From NCBI GenBank assembly GCA_032173965.1, contig CM063283.1:113678687-113742686 (forward strand): a stretch of DNA of 64,000 nucleotides, given 5' to 3'. The stretch's first letter is position 1, and every line of letters starts with the position of its first letter. The DNA comes from Sitta carolinensis. Its lineage: Eukaryota > Chordata > Aves > Passeriformes > Sittidae. Shown one piece after another: positions 25,979 through 37,859 of this stretch. Under the pieces are notes generated by a model. It was not told the DNA's origin, searched no databases, and was given only the letters and a program-made list of their open reading frames with translations. The translations under genes were made by a program, and so were the position numbers.

Positions 25979-26650
25979 CTCCCCTTGCAATTTTTGTCCA
26001 CGGCGAATTTTGTTTTTCGATGCACTGAAAAATGCCCCCCACTAAAAACGAGTTGGAAAATGTGCTAAAAGTCATCCTGTGTGGGAGCCCCGACACTCTG
26101 CAGGAGTCAGAGGATTCTAGAAGGTTTCTTTCCCCTCAAATTTGCATCCAGGGGGTTCTCATCCCCTCAGAAAGTCAGTATATTCCCCAAGAACAAAAAA
26201 CTAAAAGTCACCTGGTGTGGGAGCCGTGAGCTGCTGAGGGAAGGCTCCTTTCCCCTTGGAATTCCATCCAGGGTTTTCTTCTAATTCTCCTCAGAAAAAA
26301 AAAAACAAAACATTATTCCCCCAGAAGTGAGTTAGGTGTGGGAGCTTCAAGCTGCTGAGGCAAAGCTCCTTTGCCCTCAGAATTGCATCCAAGGCTCTTT
26401 CTCATCCCCCTCTGAAAATCAATATATTCCCCCAAATGAGTTCTAAAATGCACTAAAAGTAGATTGGTGTGAGAGCCTTGAGGTGCTGAGGGAATCACAG
26501 AATAAAAGGCTCTTTTCCCTTTGGAACTGCATCCAGGGGTCTTCCTCATCCCCCTCAAAAAATCAATATATTTCCCAAGAAATGAGTTAAAATATGCACT
26601 AAGTAGCCCAGTGTGGGAGCCTTGAGCTGCTTTCCCCTCGGAATTGCCTT
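25979..26650. repeat. Diverged continuation array, about 120-140 bp units
   Basis: Four to five degenerate units share 'tgtgggagccttgagctgct', 'gagggaaggctcctttcccc', 'ttgcatccagg' and 'aaaatcaatatattccccca'. The 'ctgctgagggaa' element is common with the preceding array, so both probably share an origin. Confidence 0.75.
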
Positions 26651-27017
26651 ATCAGTGCTTCCAGCCTAAATCTGTAACGGGGTTTTTAATGGGGGGGTGT
26701 TGGTGGTTGTTTTTTTTGGGTTTTTTTTTTTTTTTTAATTTCTGGAATGCCCACAAAAATCAAAAAGTAGAGTCTGGCCTTTATCTAATACTTTAATTCT
26801 GACGTGTGATACTTAATCTAGTCATTTCAGTTCCCAGCCAGCCTCCTTGGAGAAATTAGGACATCTTACTTGCTCCATTTGCTTTTTCTTCCTGTTTTAA
26901 TATTTTTTTATCTTGGCTTAAAAGGTGGGAATAAGCAGCCAAGGATTGGCAGATGGATGCAGCCACAGCCAAAGCCCCCCAAATAATTGAAGTGTTGAGA
27001 ATTTTACTTAAATTGTG

Positions 27018-27300
27018 TGATCACAGGATCCTAGAGTGGGTTGGGGTGGAAGGGACATAAAAGCCCATCCAGTGCCACCCTGGCAGGGCCCCCTGCCCCT
27101 GCCCAGGCTGCTCCAGCCCCAGTGTCCAGCCTGGCCTGGGGCACTGCCAGGGATCCAGGGGCAGCCACAGCTGCTCTGGCAATTCCAGCCCTGCCCACCC
27201 TCCAGGGAAGGATTTCTCCCTGATATCCCATCTCAACCTCTCTTTTTCAGTTTAAGGCCATTCCTGTTTGTCTCCAGGGACAGGGAAGAGCAGGGGACTC
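27018..27300 (-). mobile_element. CR1 LINE 3' fragment
   Basis: Antisense tail 'gagtgggttggggtggaagg' followed by the core 'ggggcagccacagctgctct' and 'tgatatcccatctcaacctc'. The boundary on the right is approximate. Confidence 0.83.
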
Positions 27301-27449
27301 GTGGGACCACCCCAGGAGTGACAGTGAGGTGTTAGGTGAGTCAAAATTATCTCTGGAACTGCACCTTCCAGCCATGGGAGGTGCTTGGGAGCACCAGGAT
27401 TTAAGTGGTCCTTTCTCATTCCCCTCAGCCCCGGGAAGATTTGAGGTCA

Positions 27450-27870
27450 CTTGGAGCTGCTTTTGACGCTTTTCTCATTGACTCTGAGCGTGGCCAGACT
27501 GTGGTTCAGGTCCTGGGATGTGGAAAGCAACACCTGAGGGAGCTGGGCAGGGGCTCAGCCAGGAGCAGAGGAGGCTCAGGGGGATCTCACTGCCCTGCAC
27601 AGCTCCTGCCAGGAGGGGCAGGGACAGGAAGAGAGGGAATGGCCTCAAATGGCACCAGGGCAGGCTCAGGGGGGAGATTGGGAAAGAAAATTTCCATGCA
27701 AGAGTGGCCAGGCCTTGGGCTGAGCTGCCCAGGGAGGGTTGGAGTGCCTGGCATTGTCCCCAGCAGTGTGGCTGTGGCCCTTGGGGACAGGGTTTGGGGG
27801 CTGCTGGTGCTGCTGGGGGGGCCCTGGGGGATCCTGAGGGGTTCTTCCAACATGGACAATTCCAAGATAT
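27450..27870 (+). mobile_element. CR1 LINE 3' fragment
   Basis: Sense copy with 'ctgggcaggggctcagccag', 'ggaatggcctcaaatggcac' and 'tgcccagggagggttggagt', then the end near 'ttcttccaacatggac'. It is diverged from the songbird-type copies. Confidence 0.65.
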
Positions 27871-28179
27871 CAAAGGCCAACCTCTGCCCAGTCTCTCAGT
27901 CAGGAAGGACAGCTCTGCCCTCGGAGGTGAGCCAGGGAGGGGCATTCCCTGAGGATTTTTCCTCTCTAAAATCTCTTTCTGGTCTGTGTAAGTGCAGTGA
28001 CAGAATAGTTTCTCTTTTGCTGTCTGTGTTTGGAGGGCAGGTGTGTGCTGAGGAGGGCAGGAGCCCCCCTGGAATGGAGAATGCAAAGCCCTCCCTGGGC
28101 ATTGTTCTCATGGTGCCATTCAGGGGCTCTCAGGCCAAGCTCTGGGCTGGCACTGACAGTTCTCTGGCAGGAGAATGCC

Positions 28180-28720
28180 AATAAAAATGCAGTGCTGCCA
28201 GCCCAGCCCCTGGCAGAGTCCGAATCCCCCCTGCCCCCCGGGGCTCGGGGGTGGCAGCAGAGCCATCCCCTGGGGGCTGCAGCCTCCTGCAGGGGCACAG
28301 GGGGCTCTGCTGGAGCAGGGAGCCTGCAGCAAGGGGCAGATTCCCTCTGCAGCTGCCCTGGGCATCCCTGGGGCTGCTCTGCCTCTGGCACTGCCGGGCC
28401 AAGGCTGCCCTGGGCTGCCCCAGCTGCCAGGGGAGCCAGGCAGGAATGCTTGGCTCCTGCCCTGCCTGCAGCCTCTGCCAGGGGCAGCAGGGAATTTTCT
28501 CAGCCCTGCAGGGAGACTCCGTGGGCCCTGAGCAGCAGAGCTGTGCCTGCAGGGAGGATGGGTGCTGGCAGGGAGAAGCAAACTGCCCCAGCTGCTTTGG
28601 ACCCAGTCCTGAAAATGGTCACAACTGGCTGGCTCTGCCCATAGGAGTGGGTCCTGACAGGGATGAAAGGAAAGATGCCAGTTTAATATTCTCCAGGAAC
28701 CAGACCTGGTGATTTATTTA
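28180..28720. other. GC-rich unclassified block
   Basis: Dense G+C with open frames up to 204 codons, low in CpG and rich in CTGC/GGCAG words. It looks repeat-derived (LTR or old LINE body), but I cannot place it. No splice-consistent coding exon is evident. Confidence 0.3.
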
Positions 28721-29509
28721 CTGGATCAGTTCTAGGGAGGAAAAAGAGACCCCAACCCATGTGTGTGTGGGAATTTAAACCTGGGATAACAGGGGTGTGG
28801 GGTGAAAGGGAATAGAGCCAATGGGAGACATGCAGAGGGGAAAGGTCAGTATGGGAAGGCTACAGCACGAGGTTAGGAAAAGGGGATTTCAGATAGACCA
28901 TGTGAATATAATACAAACAATTCTTAGTCCCCCAGTGTGCATTTATAACAAACCAACTAACTAGTGCAATACAACACCAGCTGGGTTTGAACAGCTGCCC
29001 ATGGACAGAGGATTCCCCCCTGGAGTTCTGAGGGCTGGGTCATGGAGGAGATGGAGAACGCTGCTCCACCTGGCTCCAGCAGCTGGGGATGGAATCCACA
29101 CCTCTGCTCACAGCCTGCACTGCAACCCCAAGACAGTTGCTCAGAGTAGGTAACTACAAAGCTCACAGAAATTTGTTACACTGTTCACTGCATTACTGTA
29201 ACTTCTTGGGGTTTGGGGTTGTTCTCAGGTTTTGAGGAGGGTTTTTTTTATAACACTTAAAAATATTACAGTTTTCAAGAGTTTGTGCACTTGCTCAGTC
29301 ATCCTCTACTTTATTTTGCCCAAGCTCTGGCACCTTGGACAGAGATAAAATATCCTTGAAAAGGTGATGGCATCTTTTTAAAATGTTATTTTCCAACACA
29401 AACAACTTGATATTTTTGGCTTCTTAATTTTATTTGTACATGAATAACCTGCATGGGTTTTCCCTTGTACAAAAGTGTTTTCTTTAATATCAGTTTCATT
29501 TAAAAGCAA

Positions 29510-29645
29510 GGGAGGTTCAGGGTGGACATCAGGAGGAATTTCTTCATGGAAAGGATTGTCAGGAACTGAACTTGTGTTCTGTGCTGGATTCTCCAGGCTG
29601 GGATTCCACCAGAATCCTGCCTCACCTGGAAACTTTGCACACGAG
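29510..29645 (+). mobile_element. CR1 LINE fragment
   Basis: 'gaggttcagggtggacatca' and 'ggaggaatttcttcatggaa' are characteristic internal words of the CR1 3' region, here in sense orientation. The fragment is short. Confidence 0.6.
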
Positions 29646-30059
29646 GTGTGACCTGGATAAAAGGAATCCAAGTTCTTTCTTATCAAAAATTATCAAATCT
29701 TACTCTTTTCAGATTTTCTCTAGGAAGGGAGGGACTGCCAAGACAGGAAAGACTTCAGAGTCCTTTTTTTTTTTTTAACTCTCCATAACAAACCACCTGG
29801 AGTAGGTTTGCAGTACTTGAAAACTGGAGTTTGTGTACATTCTGTATGAATTAGTGGACAGGCTTGTAAGAGATACTTGGGTTTCTCTTCTTGAGACCAC
29901 CCATCAGAAAGCAGAATATTTGGAGCCAAAAAGACCAATAATAAGCAGAAAAATTGAGGAAAAAAAAAAGAAAAAAGCATATTAAAAATGAGGAGGAGAG
30001 TGGAGAAATGAGCTCTAAGAGAGAAAATAACATACAGCAGCCTAGAGAATGTAAAACAA

Positions 30060-30425
30060 ACAACAAAACACCTGAAGAGTTGGGATTGTTTCACCTGGAG
30101 AAGAGAGGGTTGTGTGGAGACATCACAGCACCTTCCAGAGTCTGAAGGGGCTACAGGGAATTTGGAGAGGGACAATTCATAAGGAACTGGAGTGACAGGA
30201 CAAGGGGAAGTGACTTTGGACTGAAATAGGGGAATTTCTGGTTAGGAGGGTGGGAAGCCCTGGCCCAGGGTGCCCAGAGCAGCTGTGGCTGCCCCTGGAT
30301 CCCTGGCAGTGTCCCAGGCCAGGCTGGACACTGGGGCTGGAGCAGCCTGGCACAGGGGGCCCTGCCAGGGCAGGGGAGGCTCTGGGTGGGCTTTAAGATC
30401 CCTTCTGACCCAAACTATGGGTCTA
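30060..30425 (+). mobile_element. CR1 LINE 3' fragment
   Basis: Sense copy: 'tgtttcacctggagaagaga', 'agtgacaggacaaggggaag', the core 'agcagctgtggctgcccctg', and tail 'gggctttaagatcccttctg'. It is relatively complete over the last 360 bp. Confidence 0.85.
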
Positions 30426-30713
30426 TGCTAGTGGAGTGTGATTATGGGTAATATTTTTTCCCTTTTCAGCCTTCCTCCATGGAGTAGAGGGGCCCATTTG
30501 CCTCTTCACTTCTCTCTGGAAGGCTTCATTCCCTGATCCAACCTGCCCTTGTAGCCCTGCAGTTTTCCTTGTGGAGCATTTCCACCTCTGCCTGAACTCC
30601 AGGCTCCCTTCACAGCATCCATGGGCACTCTGACTTTTCCAGGGCTCAACATTTGTACTGTGGGTACAGGTTTTGATGTAGCTGCTGTGTTGAACCAGCA
30701 GCAATTCCAATAA

Positions 30714-31001
30714 TCCTGCTGCCAAGGGGGGCCCTCTGAGGTCACCAGACCCAAGCTGGAAGATCTTCAGGAAGAATTCCATCAGAATACAGAAAGAACA
30801 ATCCTGCTGTCGTGTTTCTCCAGCAAAGCCACCACACAGCTCAATTCTTTGGTGCTGGGCCCCAACCCCAAAGTGAAGTCCCAGCAGAAGTTCTCCTCCA
30901 TGGGTTACATCACCAACAGTTCCCAGACAGCCTCAGTTCTAAATGAAACCATCATCTGGAGGGAGCAGCTTGTGTTTCGCCTGTCAAAAAGGTGCTGCTA
31001 A
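30714..31001 (+). other. Unassigned open frame, possible exon or pseudogene
   Basis: One plus-strand frame is open for 95 codons and ends in TAA at 30999-31001. Its composition looks protein-like (a charged stretch KLEDLQEEFHQNTER, then ETIIWREQLVFRLSKR), and it is not CR1. I recognise no family. An open frame of this length is not rare by chance in a window of this size. Confidence 0.2.
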
Positions 31002-31038
31002 GTAACTAATGTGGTCCAGCTCTTTTTAGGCCAGAGGG

Positions 31039-31300
31039 GTTGCCATGGTAACCCATTGGGCTGGAGATAGATTGGCTCTTGAGTCATCCTCAGAGCCGGC
31101 TTCGATAGTACCGGCTTTGGATTGACAGCCAGAGCTGCACACTGTGTAGGCTGGCACGCCTCTGGACCAGAAGGTCCTGGAATTGCTGCTGGATGAGGCT
31201 TGCTCCCAAAAAAATTTAAAAAAAGTGCATCGCTCTGAGTTCTCCCTGCTACTCTCTGGAATGGTGTTCGTGGTGTTCGCGCTCGTGGTGGAGATCACGC
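31039..31300 (+). promoter_or_regulatory. Candidate small promoter with X-box and CCAAT boxes
   Basis: GTTGCCATGGTAAC (31039-31052) matches the RFX X-box. It is followed by inverted CCAAT boxes at 31055-31059 (ATTGG) and 31071-31076 (ATTGGC), then about 250 bp holding 13 CpGs in otherwise CpG-poor DNA. A frame open from 31150 encodes a hydrophobic segment (MVFVVFALVVEITRLSK from ATG 31255) and reaches a donor-like CTCA|GTAAGG at about 31295. This may be the first exon of an unannotated transcript. No homology is recognised. Confidence 0.3.
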
Positions 31301-31344
31301 GCCTCAGTAAGGAAAAGTTTCGGGTTTAAAACGTCAGGCAGGAG

Positions 31345-31525
31345 TTTCTGGATATCAGGAGGAATTTTTGTTCGTGGAAATGGTTGTTAAATATTGGCAG
31401 GGGCTGCCCAGGGAGGGTTGGAGTGCCCGTCCCTGGAGGTGGCACTCAGTGCTCTGGGGACAGGGTGGGCACAGCTGGGACTGGGTGGGTTTGGAGATCT
31501 TTCCCAAGCTCAGTGATTCTGTGAA
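31345..31525 (+). mobile_element. CR1 LINE fragment
   Basis: Sense fragment: 'aggaggaatttttgttcgtg', 'ggggctgcccagggagggtt', 'ccgtccctggaggtggcact', ending 'cagtgattctgtgaaa'. Confidence 0.7.
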
Positions 31526-32394
31526 AATCCTTCCCCAAAACCATGGAGTTCTCTGGGGAAGAGGATTCCAGGAAAAAGGATGTGTTAGTTATCCTAGGGA
31601 AAATGCATACTTGGAAGTTGTATCCCAGAGGTCTCCTAAGACCACATTCCATCATAAACACATTTATCATGGAGTGCAGAACAGTTCCTGTTAAAATCAG
31701 GCATTCTGAAGAATTGTGAGTCTTTAAAACTTCCATAAATCAAGTGCTACAATGTCAAGTATTTCCCATCTGGGAGCTTCTCTACACCTTCAATTTCCAA
31801 CTTCTAGAGGAATCTGGTTTCCCTGCTTTAGAAAATAGGGAAAACAAAACAAATAAAAAGTTAATTTAACCATAAAGTTCTCCTCACATCCAAAAGGACC
31901 AGTACAATCCATGGCTCTTTAAAAATCTTTGGTTCTGCTGACTGTAACATCATTGGATCTACACCTGTTCAGTGCCCACCTTTTGCTTCTCTGTCAGAAT
32001 TCCTGGAAGAGTCAAAAACTGTCTGTCCTCAATTCCATTAAAATCAGCTCCTTCATTGGCCCCTTCCCTTTCCAATACCAATTCCTGCTCTCTTGTGCAA
32101 GGATTGGTGTCTTTGCTGGCCAAAATGAAAACTTGGTTCTTATTGTCAGGAGAAAGCTCCTTCTGCAGCTTCCACAGGGATTTTGTTCTTGAAATTCCAG
32201 ACCATGATATTTGTGGTATCTTGACACAAATCCATTCAGGAAAGTTCTTAGAAGTATGTTCTGCTTGGTGCCACTTGATCAACCTCCTGCTAGATAAGAA
32301 AAAGAAATTGCAATGAATTTTATATATTTTTTTCTAAAATTGTCACTTACAGAGCTTCATTAGGCTAAGAAGTCATTCTTCACTAGAAGAAGCA

Positions 32395-32690
32395 GTAGGA
32401 GCAGGAATGCTTTGTTTTCTGTTCCTTTCTCCCTCCCAGATCCTCTATCCCATCCCAGTTCAGAAGAAAGGTGGAGAGAGACTTTTTACAAGAGCATGGA
32501 GTGATGGCACAAAGAGGAATGGCCTTAAACTGAAAAAGAGTAAATTGCAATTAGAGATTACAACCGAATTCTTTACTGTGAGGGTGGGGAGGCCCTGGCA
32601 CAGGTTGTCCAGAGAAGTCCAGTGCTCAGTCACTGCACAGGAAAGTTCTTCCTGGTGTTCAGGTGAACCTTCCCATAACAGTTCAGCTTT
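32395..32690 (+). mobile_element. CR1 LINE fragment, diverged
   Basis: 'gagtgatggcacaaagagga', 'tggccttaaactgaaaaaga' and 'actgtgagggtggggaggcc' are recognisable CR1 3'-region words in sense orientation. The element ends without the terminal repeat. Confidence 0.65.
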
Positions 32691-33631
32691 TCCCAAAGTG
32701 AGAGATGGCTTAGTGATTACCCAGGATCAATCCCCCAGCCAGCCACCAGCTTCCAGAACTTCTCTGAATCTCTTCATTCACCACCTTTGCCCAAGGTGGG
32801 TCTGTCAGAGGTGGCTGAGCTCTGTGAGGAATAAAAAACCATTACAAGAGCTGAGGGTCTAATCAAGGGGTGATCCACTCAGAATTCTGAAGCCAGAATA
32901 AAGAGTTTGTATTTTCTGCTGTGCACATGAACCAGAGGAGCTGTGTGTTCCTCGCCTCCTGAGGTGCATTTCAGTTCCCGGGGTGTCCCCACTGCCGGGC
33001 CCTGCAGCTGTTCTGTGGCATCACTAATGTAGGCTAATTGCTCTGTGGGCCAGCTCTCCTCTTTTGTAGGGCACCGTTTTCGGGGCCTGCATTTCCCCTC
33101 CGTGAGCTATTCCAGGGAACTGGCAAGGCAAGGTCGGTGCTGACCTTCTGCTGAGATCCCTGCTGAAATTCCAGAGGGACCAGCCGGGCCTGCAGGGCCC
33201 AGTCCTGCCGGGATGGAGCTCCCAAAATAACTGCTGGGCAGGGCTGTGCCCCCAGGGCAGGGCTGTGCCCGGAGCATTCATCGCCAGGGCTGGCTGAAGC
33301 TCTGCAGGGGCTCAGAGCCACGGGCACCTCAGGGGGAAGCGCTGTGGGCACCGGGGTGAAACTGCTCTGGGGAGGACAAGCACACCTTCGGGGCTGCAGC
33401 CAGAGAGTGAATGAGGGCCCAGCTCCACTGAGGTGTAAAGGCTGGAGGAGTCCAGAAGACCTTACAGTTCTCCATCCCCATCCTTTTAAAGGAAGGCTGT
33501 CACTGTGTCCCAGCTGCAGAACTGCCCGTGTGAGTTACAAAACAACCTCGGAGAAATCCTGGCTTTCAGGTGTCAGGACATCAGAAAACTTAGCAAAGGG
33601 GTCAGCATCCCCAAACCAAATCTGGGGAAGA

Positions 33632-33900
33632 ATCACAGAATCTGGTTTGGGTTGGACCATAAAGGAGTGACAGGACAAGGGGGAATGGCTTCAAACTGGC
33701 AGAAAATAGGATTAGATGGGATATTGGGAACAATTGCTGGTACAGGATTTCCAGGGGAGCTGTGGCTGCCCCTGGATCCCTGGAAATGTCCAAGGCCAGG
33801 CTGGACACTGGGACAGTGGAAGGTGTCCCTGCCCTTGACAGGGGATGGGACTGGATCATCTTTAAAGTCCCTCCCAGCCCAAGCCATTCTAGGATAATTC
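33632..33900 (+). mobile_element. CR1 LINE fragment with an inverted tail piece
   Basis: 33663-33900 is a sense CR1 3' end ('gagtgacaggacaaggggga' to 'tttaaagtccctcccagccc'). Directly in front, 33632-33662 reads as an antisense CR1 tail ('cacagaatctggtttgggtt'). This is either two abutting insertions in opposite orientation or a 5' inversion of the kind produced during LINE integration. Confidence 0.72.
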
Positions 33901-34048
33901 CCTGATAAAAGGATCATTTAAAAATGGGTTTAAACTGGGGACAACTGACAAGCATTGGTATCACAATGGAAGATGAGGTGTGTTTGCTTGTTTAAGTGGT
34001 GTTTCATAAACAGATAGATTGTTTCCCAAGAAATCTGTCAGGTTTGAA

Positions 34049-34650
34049 ATTGTCCAGTGGCCTTGGTAAAATTGGCAAATCCATGGAGATGGAAAGATTT
34101 CACGGATTTCACTGCACAAGAAACTCTCTGAGGCAGGGGATGCACCAAACCACTTCTCTGCTAACAGCATTGCCCAGTGTGGCAGGTTTAGTTTGAAATC
34201 AGGCAGAAACACTAATTTGTGTTGTGGTTTTGGTTTGTTAACATGGAATTTCTTAACTAAGAGTAAAGCAGGCTTAAATTTTGAAAGGTATAAAGAAAAT
34301 TTATTAATAGAACTAAAAGAAGAATAATAAAAATCAGAATAAAACCTTTAAAACACTTCTCCTCCCCCTACTAACTGTTCACTTTTCCATTGACAATATA
34401 AAGAGAGAAAACCTGGGGATTCATGGTTAATTTACTACCCTTAGAATGATTTCTTAATTTATTAAGGGAGAGGAGTCTCTTTTGTATTTCTCTATAGAGA
34501 TTTTCTGTAAGAATTGTCCAGTGGCCTTGGTAAAGCTGGCAAATCCATGGAGATGGAAAAGATTTCACTGAGCAGCAGCTGCACAAGAAACTCTCTGAGG
34601 CAGGGCTTGCCCCAAACCACTTCTCTGCTCTGTGTAACAGCACTGCCCAG
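34049..34650 (-). mobile_element. LTR-like element with internal direct repeat
   Basis: Two copies of a roughly 130-bp block (34049-34177 and 34513-34650) share 'attgtccagtggccttggta', 'atccatggagatggaaa' and 'gaaactctctgaggcagg'. Between them is AT-rich sequence that, on the minus strand, has AATAAA-type signals near 34.3 kb and ends CTAAACCTGCCACA at 34178. This resembles a partly duplicated avian retroviral LTR. Boundaries and class are not fixed. Confidence 0.4.
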
Positions 34651-36177
34651 AAATCCTTTCCTTTCTGGAGGAGAAAATTGCCATAACTCCAGGTATTTGG
34701 TATTTCTGTGTGCAGGGCCCATCAGTTGATGAACAGAATTGAATTCATGTTGGTTTTTGTGCTCTTTCCACTAAAATCTCCTCTCCTGATCACTCCCATC
34801 CTGGAGCACACAACACTCGTGCTCCCAGCACAGAAAGTTTCTCTCTTGGTTTATAAAATCCAGTTAGGAAAAACAAAAGTTGCAAAATCACCTCAATCCC
34901 ATTGTTTTTCCCTCTTCCATCCCATGTTTCAAAACAGACCTCAACTGAATTTTGATATATTGACAGAGCAGTTTTTAAAAGGGATTACCTCAAATAGGTG
35001 AAACTGGACTGCTGAACCCAAATTTCAGGCAGAACATACTTGCAGTTAAAAATTAAAACAAAGCTAAATGAAAAGTATTGAGAAAATACCAAGTAGCCAA
35101 ATGCACCTAAAGTAGTATAAATATTAAAAAAATGCAATGTAATCTAACCTACTCTGGATATTTCTTTTATTTATTCTGTTCAAATACACTCTAGTCCAAC
35201 TCTAGGTGTAGGAGTAGCAAATTTAAATCTCATATTTCACACATAAAAGTCTGAATTAATATCTTTTTGAAGAATTCTATTAATTAAATACTAATTAATA
35301 CTAATTTATATATATAAAAACCAATGCTCAAATTTCCACAGGAACTTTATATCTGGGATGGACAGAGCCCACAGGAGGTTTTCCAACATGAAACAACAGG
35401 AAGAGAACACTTCCTGACCTGATTTTGGGGATTTCAGGAGAGTCTGGGAGGTTTTGTGTGTGTCCAGAACATTCAGGCTGAGACAAACATTCCACTGATC
35501 CTTGTTTGTTTGGTTTCCATTGTTTGCAGGTTTGCCAAGCTTTAACTGCTTGGAAAGAGTTTTCTGTCCTGGGTGTTGCTTCAGGCTGATTTTTTATTCT
35601 TTAAACCCTCCTATCTTTTATTTTTCTTCTGTTTTAAGTGGAAGGAACAAGGAGAATTTGGGTTTTTTTGGAAGGGTAATATTTTGGTCAGGGAAATTTA
35701 TAAGCAACTTCAAGTTTCAAAGGCTGAAAAGAGCAGCAAAAAATATTTCTTGCTTAGATTGTCACAAGAAAGAACTTTTTGTTGTCTTTTTTATGTTGCT
35801 TTTCAAGGCAGTGAAATTGATGTGTAATAAATTATAGTAGATACACCAACTCTGTGGTATTCATTTTTACCCAAATTCCAGATTCTGAGCATCACCTTCT
35901 TACCCAAAGGAGCAACAACCCAAGGTTTTTACAGGCAACGTGCATCTGTTCCACAGGGGGAAAAATTCCTGAAAAGTTACTTCTGAAGTGGGAAACTTTT
36001 CCAACATTTGCTGTTCCTTTTCCCAAGTGTCACAAACTCCAAACCCAGGGACAGCTTTCAGTTCTCCTTGAAGGCCATGGCTAAGGGTGTAAGGGAATGC
36101 TGGGATGAGAGGAGGTGTCCCCAAAATTCTGTTTTACAGAATTGGCATGTTGAGATCATGAATTACAGAAATACAGA

Positions 36178-36475
36178 AATCAGAGAATCCCAGAATGGTT
36201 TGGGTTGGAAGGGACCTCAAAGCCCACCCAGTGCCACCCCAGCCATGGCAGGGACCCCTGCCCCTGTGCCAGCCTGGCCTGGGGCACTGCCAGGGATCCA
36301 GGGGCAGCCACAGCTGCTCTGGCAATTCCAGCCCAGCCCCTGCCCACCCTCCAGGCAACAATTCCTGCCCCAAATTCCACCCAGCCCTGCTCTCTGGCAG
36401 TGGGAAGCCATTCCCTGTGTGCTGTCCCTCCATCCCCTGGAAATTGTCTCTCTCCATCTTTTTTGTCAACTCCCT
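36178..36475 (-). mobile_element. CR1 LINE 3' fragment
   Basis: Antisense tail 'cagaatggtttgggttggaa', 'gggacctcaaagcccaccca', core 'ggggcagccacagctgctct', then 'gccattccctgtgtgctgtc'. Confidence 0.87.
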
Positions 36476-37299
36476 CAGGTGCTGGTAGCCTTTTTGAGAT
36501 GTCTGGAAAAGAACTGCACACACTGCCCAATATACAGAGAACTATGGATTTATACCAGGCCAGGTGTGCTACAATGTTCTCTGGTTTGTTCTTTATTTTG
36601 TGCTCTTAATTATTGCAAATATTTGATTTGTTTCTCTCAGTAAAAGGGAACATTGTACCGATATTTTCATGGAAATATTAATCAGAACCCAAAGATCTCA
36701 GTTGTGAGTGGAAAACCAACTAAGAGCCCATCCTCATGTACACAGAATTTCCCCCCGTGTGCACTACTTCACTACATCAGATTTTCTCTGCCATTTTATT
36801 ACCCAGTCACTCAGTCTTGTAAGGGCTTTATTCAGCTCTCCAGCCAGCCCTTTAACTGCACCTCAATTTGTCCTCTGCCTTCCCTTTCCTGGAATATCCC
36901 AGCACCTGCAGCAGTCTGTGACACATCAGCCCCTCTCTCCAGATCATTGAGGAACACATGAAGCAGCACAGTCACAGCACAGCTCCCTGCAGACTCCTCC
37001 TGTCATCATGAAAACCGACCTTTACTCCTCTTCTATTTCTCTTTCCTCTCATCCTGCCAGTTTTTGATCCATTCTCCTCTTGCTTCTTTTGCATAAAGGC
37101 TTTTTTTAAAAATTCCACACGATGCTTTGTCTGGGAAGCTCATTGTGCCTGGAAATCCTGGGAGCACTTAAACATGGATCTTCATGATTGCCTTCCTCAC
37201 CTGGTTGGTGGGGAACACACTGCAGGCAGTTCTTCAACTCTTGGACAGCACGGATTTGGGACAACATGGATTTGGGACAACATGGATTTCACCTCGAGG

Positions 37300-37510
37300 G
37301 CTGAGTGCAGCTGTGGCTGCTGCAGGAGAGCCCTGCAGGGGCTGGAGCTGGGCAGGGAGGGAGGGAGCTGGGCAGGGGCTGGAGCCCCAGCAGGGCTGGG
37401 GGAGCCGGGCAGGGCTGGGGAGCGGGCAGGGGCTGGGGGAGCCGGGCAGGGCTAGAGCTGGCAGGGAGGGAGGGCCGGGCAGGGGCTGGAGCCCCAGCGG
37501 GGCTGGGGGA
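37300..37510. repeat. G-rich minisatellite
   Basis: Irregular tandem modules of 'ggggctggagccccagcagg' and 'gctgggggagccgggcaggg', about 200 bp in all, with many runs of three or more G on the plus strand. It is likely VNTR-prone and G-quadruplex-prone. Open frames across it are repeat artefacts. Confidence 0.75.
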
Positions 37511-37859
37511 AGTTCCTTCCAGCCACCCCAAATCAGGAAAAACAGAGAAAAATCATCTCTAAGATGCAAACATTGGAAGGTTTCGGAGCCCCACATCATT
37601 TCTTGAGGTGTTTTTATGCCTTCAATGACTGTAAATGGGTTTGGTTGGGTCCCTCTGCAAACACTGAGGAGGCAACAGCCCCTGAGCCAGAGCCAAGAAC
37701 CTGAGGAGCAGCAGAGGCACAAAGAGCTGGGGATGGGCTGGAGCCCCAGGAGGGGCTGAGGGAGCTGGGAAAGAGATGGAAGGACACAAAATTCAGGGAA
37801 GCAGGGCAGGGATTGTCCCCCAGAGCAATTGTCCCTGCAGGGGCTAGAGCGTGTGCAGG

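Noticed and set aside
25361..26650. CRISPR-like regularly spaced repeats
   Set aside because: Units are continuous tandem copies without unique spacers, in a vertebrate genome with no cas genes.
27405..28184. 259-codon plus-strand frame
   Set aside because: It runs through a diverged CR1 copy and flanking GC-rich DNA. No recognisable domain.
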